From Daldinia sp. FL1419 (taxonomy: Eukaryota; Ascomycota; Sordariomycetes; Xylariales; Hypoxylaceae), in NCBI GenBank assembly GCA_025201765.1, contig MU623671.1:1-19415 (forward strand): DNA of 19,415 nt. Reading direction: 5' to 3'. Below the pieces are notes generated by a model. It did no database searches and was not told the origin of the DNA. It saw only the letters and a program-made list of their open reading frames with translations. The stretch's first letter is position 1; every line of letters starts with the position of its first letter. Below, one piece after another: positions 18,881 through 19,415 of the stretch. The translations under genes were made by a program, and so were the position numbers.

Positions 18881-19415
18881 GAATATTAATATTTAATAAA
18901 TTCCAATTCTTTATAAAACCTATAATCATATATACTAACTTATTCTTACTTTATAAATATTTTATTCAATTTAAAATAATAAAAGAAAAATAATTAATAA
19001 TTAATATTATATCATTTCAATAATCTTATAAATAATAAAAAATTTATAATATATAATAAATTTATAAATAAAATAATCCAACTAATATAATAATAAAATC
19101 TAATATTAATAATACCCTTATAACATTTATTATTATCAATTATCTTACATTAAAATTATAAAATTAAATTAAATAAATTTAAATACTATAAATAATATTA
19201 ATTATTTCCTTTAATTAATTAATTTAAATAAGTAAATAAATATAATTCTCTTAAAAATTATTCAATAAAATTATAAATTACTATATATTTTAAAATAATT
19301 AATTATTGTACGTTTAAATAAAATTTAAATTATTAATTTATAAATCCTTATTTTATATTTATTAATAAATGTTTTTTAATTATTTTTAATTATTTTTAAT
19401 AATATTTTATTAATA
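18881..19415 (+). pseudogene. Second Copia copy, 5'-truncated: RNase H end and 3' region
   Basis: The plus strand is homologous to the minus strand of about 6345-6892, again mostly by transitions, and runs off the window. It encodes the RNase H tail: KPIIIYTNLFLLYKYFIQFK, then IIKEK, a stop, LIINIISFQ. Known fungal Copia RNase H has an Asp-Ser after Thr in this block; both copies here read Asn-Leu. Relative to this copy, the main element lacks one A in the GAAAAATAA run (near 6778), giving a frameshift there. The missing 3' LTR should lie about 0.3-0.5 kb past the window end. Confidence 0.85.

Noticed and set aside
1..19415. Mitochondrial or plasmid AT-rich DNA
   Set aside because: No rRNA, tRNA or respiratory genes, and paired repeats differ by RIP-type transitions, which points to nuclear DNA.

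Overview
This window looks like an AT-rich, repeat-only block from a filamentous ascomycete nuclear genome. By eye A+T is well above 80 percent. No intact gene is visible on either strand. Repeat copies that can be paired inside the window differ almost only by C/T and G/A transitions with few indels. That is the mark of RIP (repeat-induced point mutation). No prokaryotic feature, tRNA, rRNA or CRISPR array was seen. The species cannot be named from this.

Layout. 1-75 is a 9-bp minisatellite, followed by a small GC island. 545-800 is a repeat (V) whose inverted copy is at 17698-17950. 845-3735 is a field of degenerate repeats (R/Q), interrupted by a GC-richer MITE at 2019-2434. 3736-4704 is repeat S, interrupted by a second MITE at 3881-4410. 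4704-5873 is most of a long-TIR element (U). Inside the right TIR of U sits an 11.6 kb LTR retrotransposon (5874-17501, AGGTA target duplication). The displaced end of U resumes at 17507-17655. The right edge holds V again, a small tandem duplication, a third partial U TIR, and a 5'-truncated piece of a second copy of the same retrotransposon that runs off the window.

The retrotransposon lies on the minus strand. Its 180-bp LTRs differ at about 29 sites, all transitions. Reading the minus strand gives gag (about 11.35 to 9.5 kb), integrase (9.3 to 8.5 kb), reverse transcriptase (8.1 to 7.4 kb) and RNase H (7.2 to 6.6 kb). Integrase before reverse transcriptase makes it Ty1/Copia type. It is dead: CAA/CAG codons have become stops, and the reverse transcriptase Asp-Asp pair reads Asn-Asn.

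Between the 5' LTR and gag are extra materials: copies of R/S (12219-13255 and 16520-17012) and, between them, about 2.9 kb of minus-strand sequence (13560-16490) that behaves like a RIP-degraded protein-coding gene I cannot assign to any family. This is the least explained part of the window. The two short start-to-stop reading frames of the window (5880-6104 plus; 14538-14735 minus) are an LTR shadow and a fragment of this unassigned remnant, not genes in their own right.
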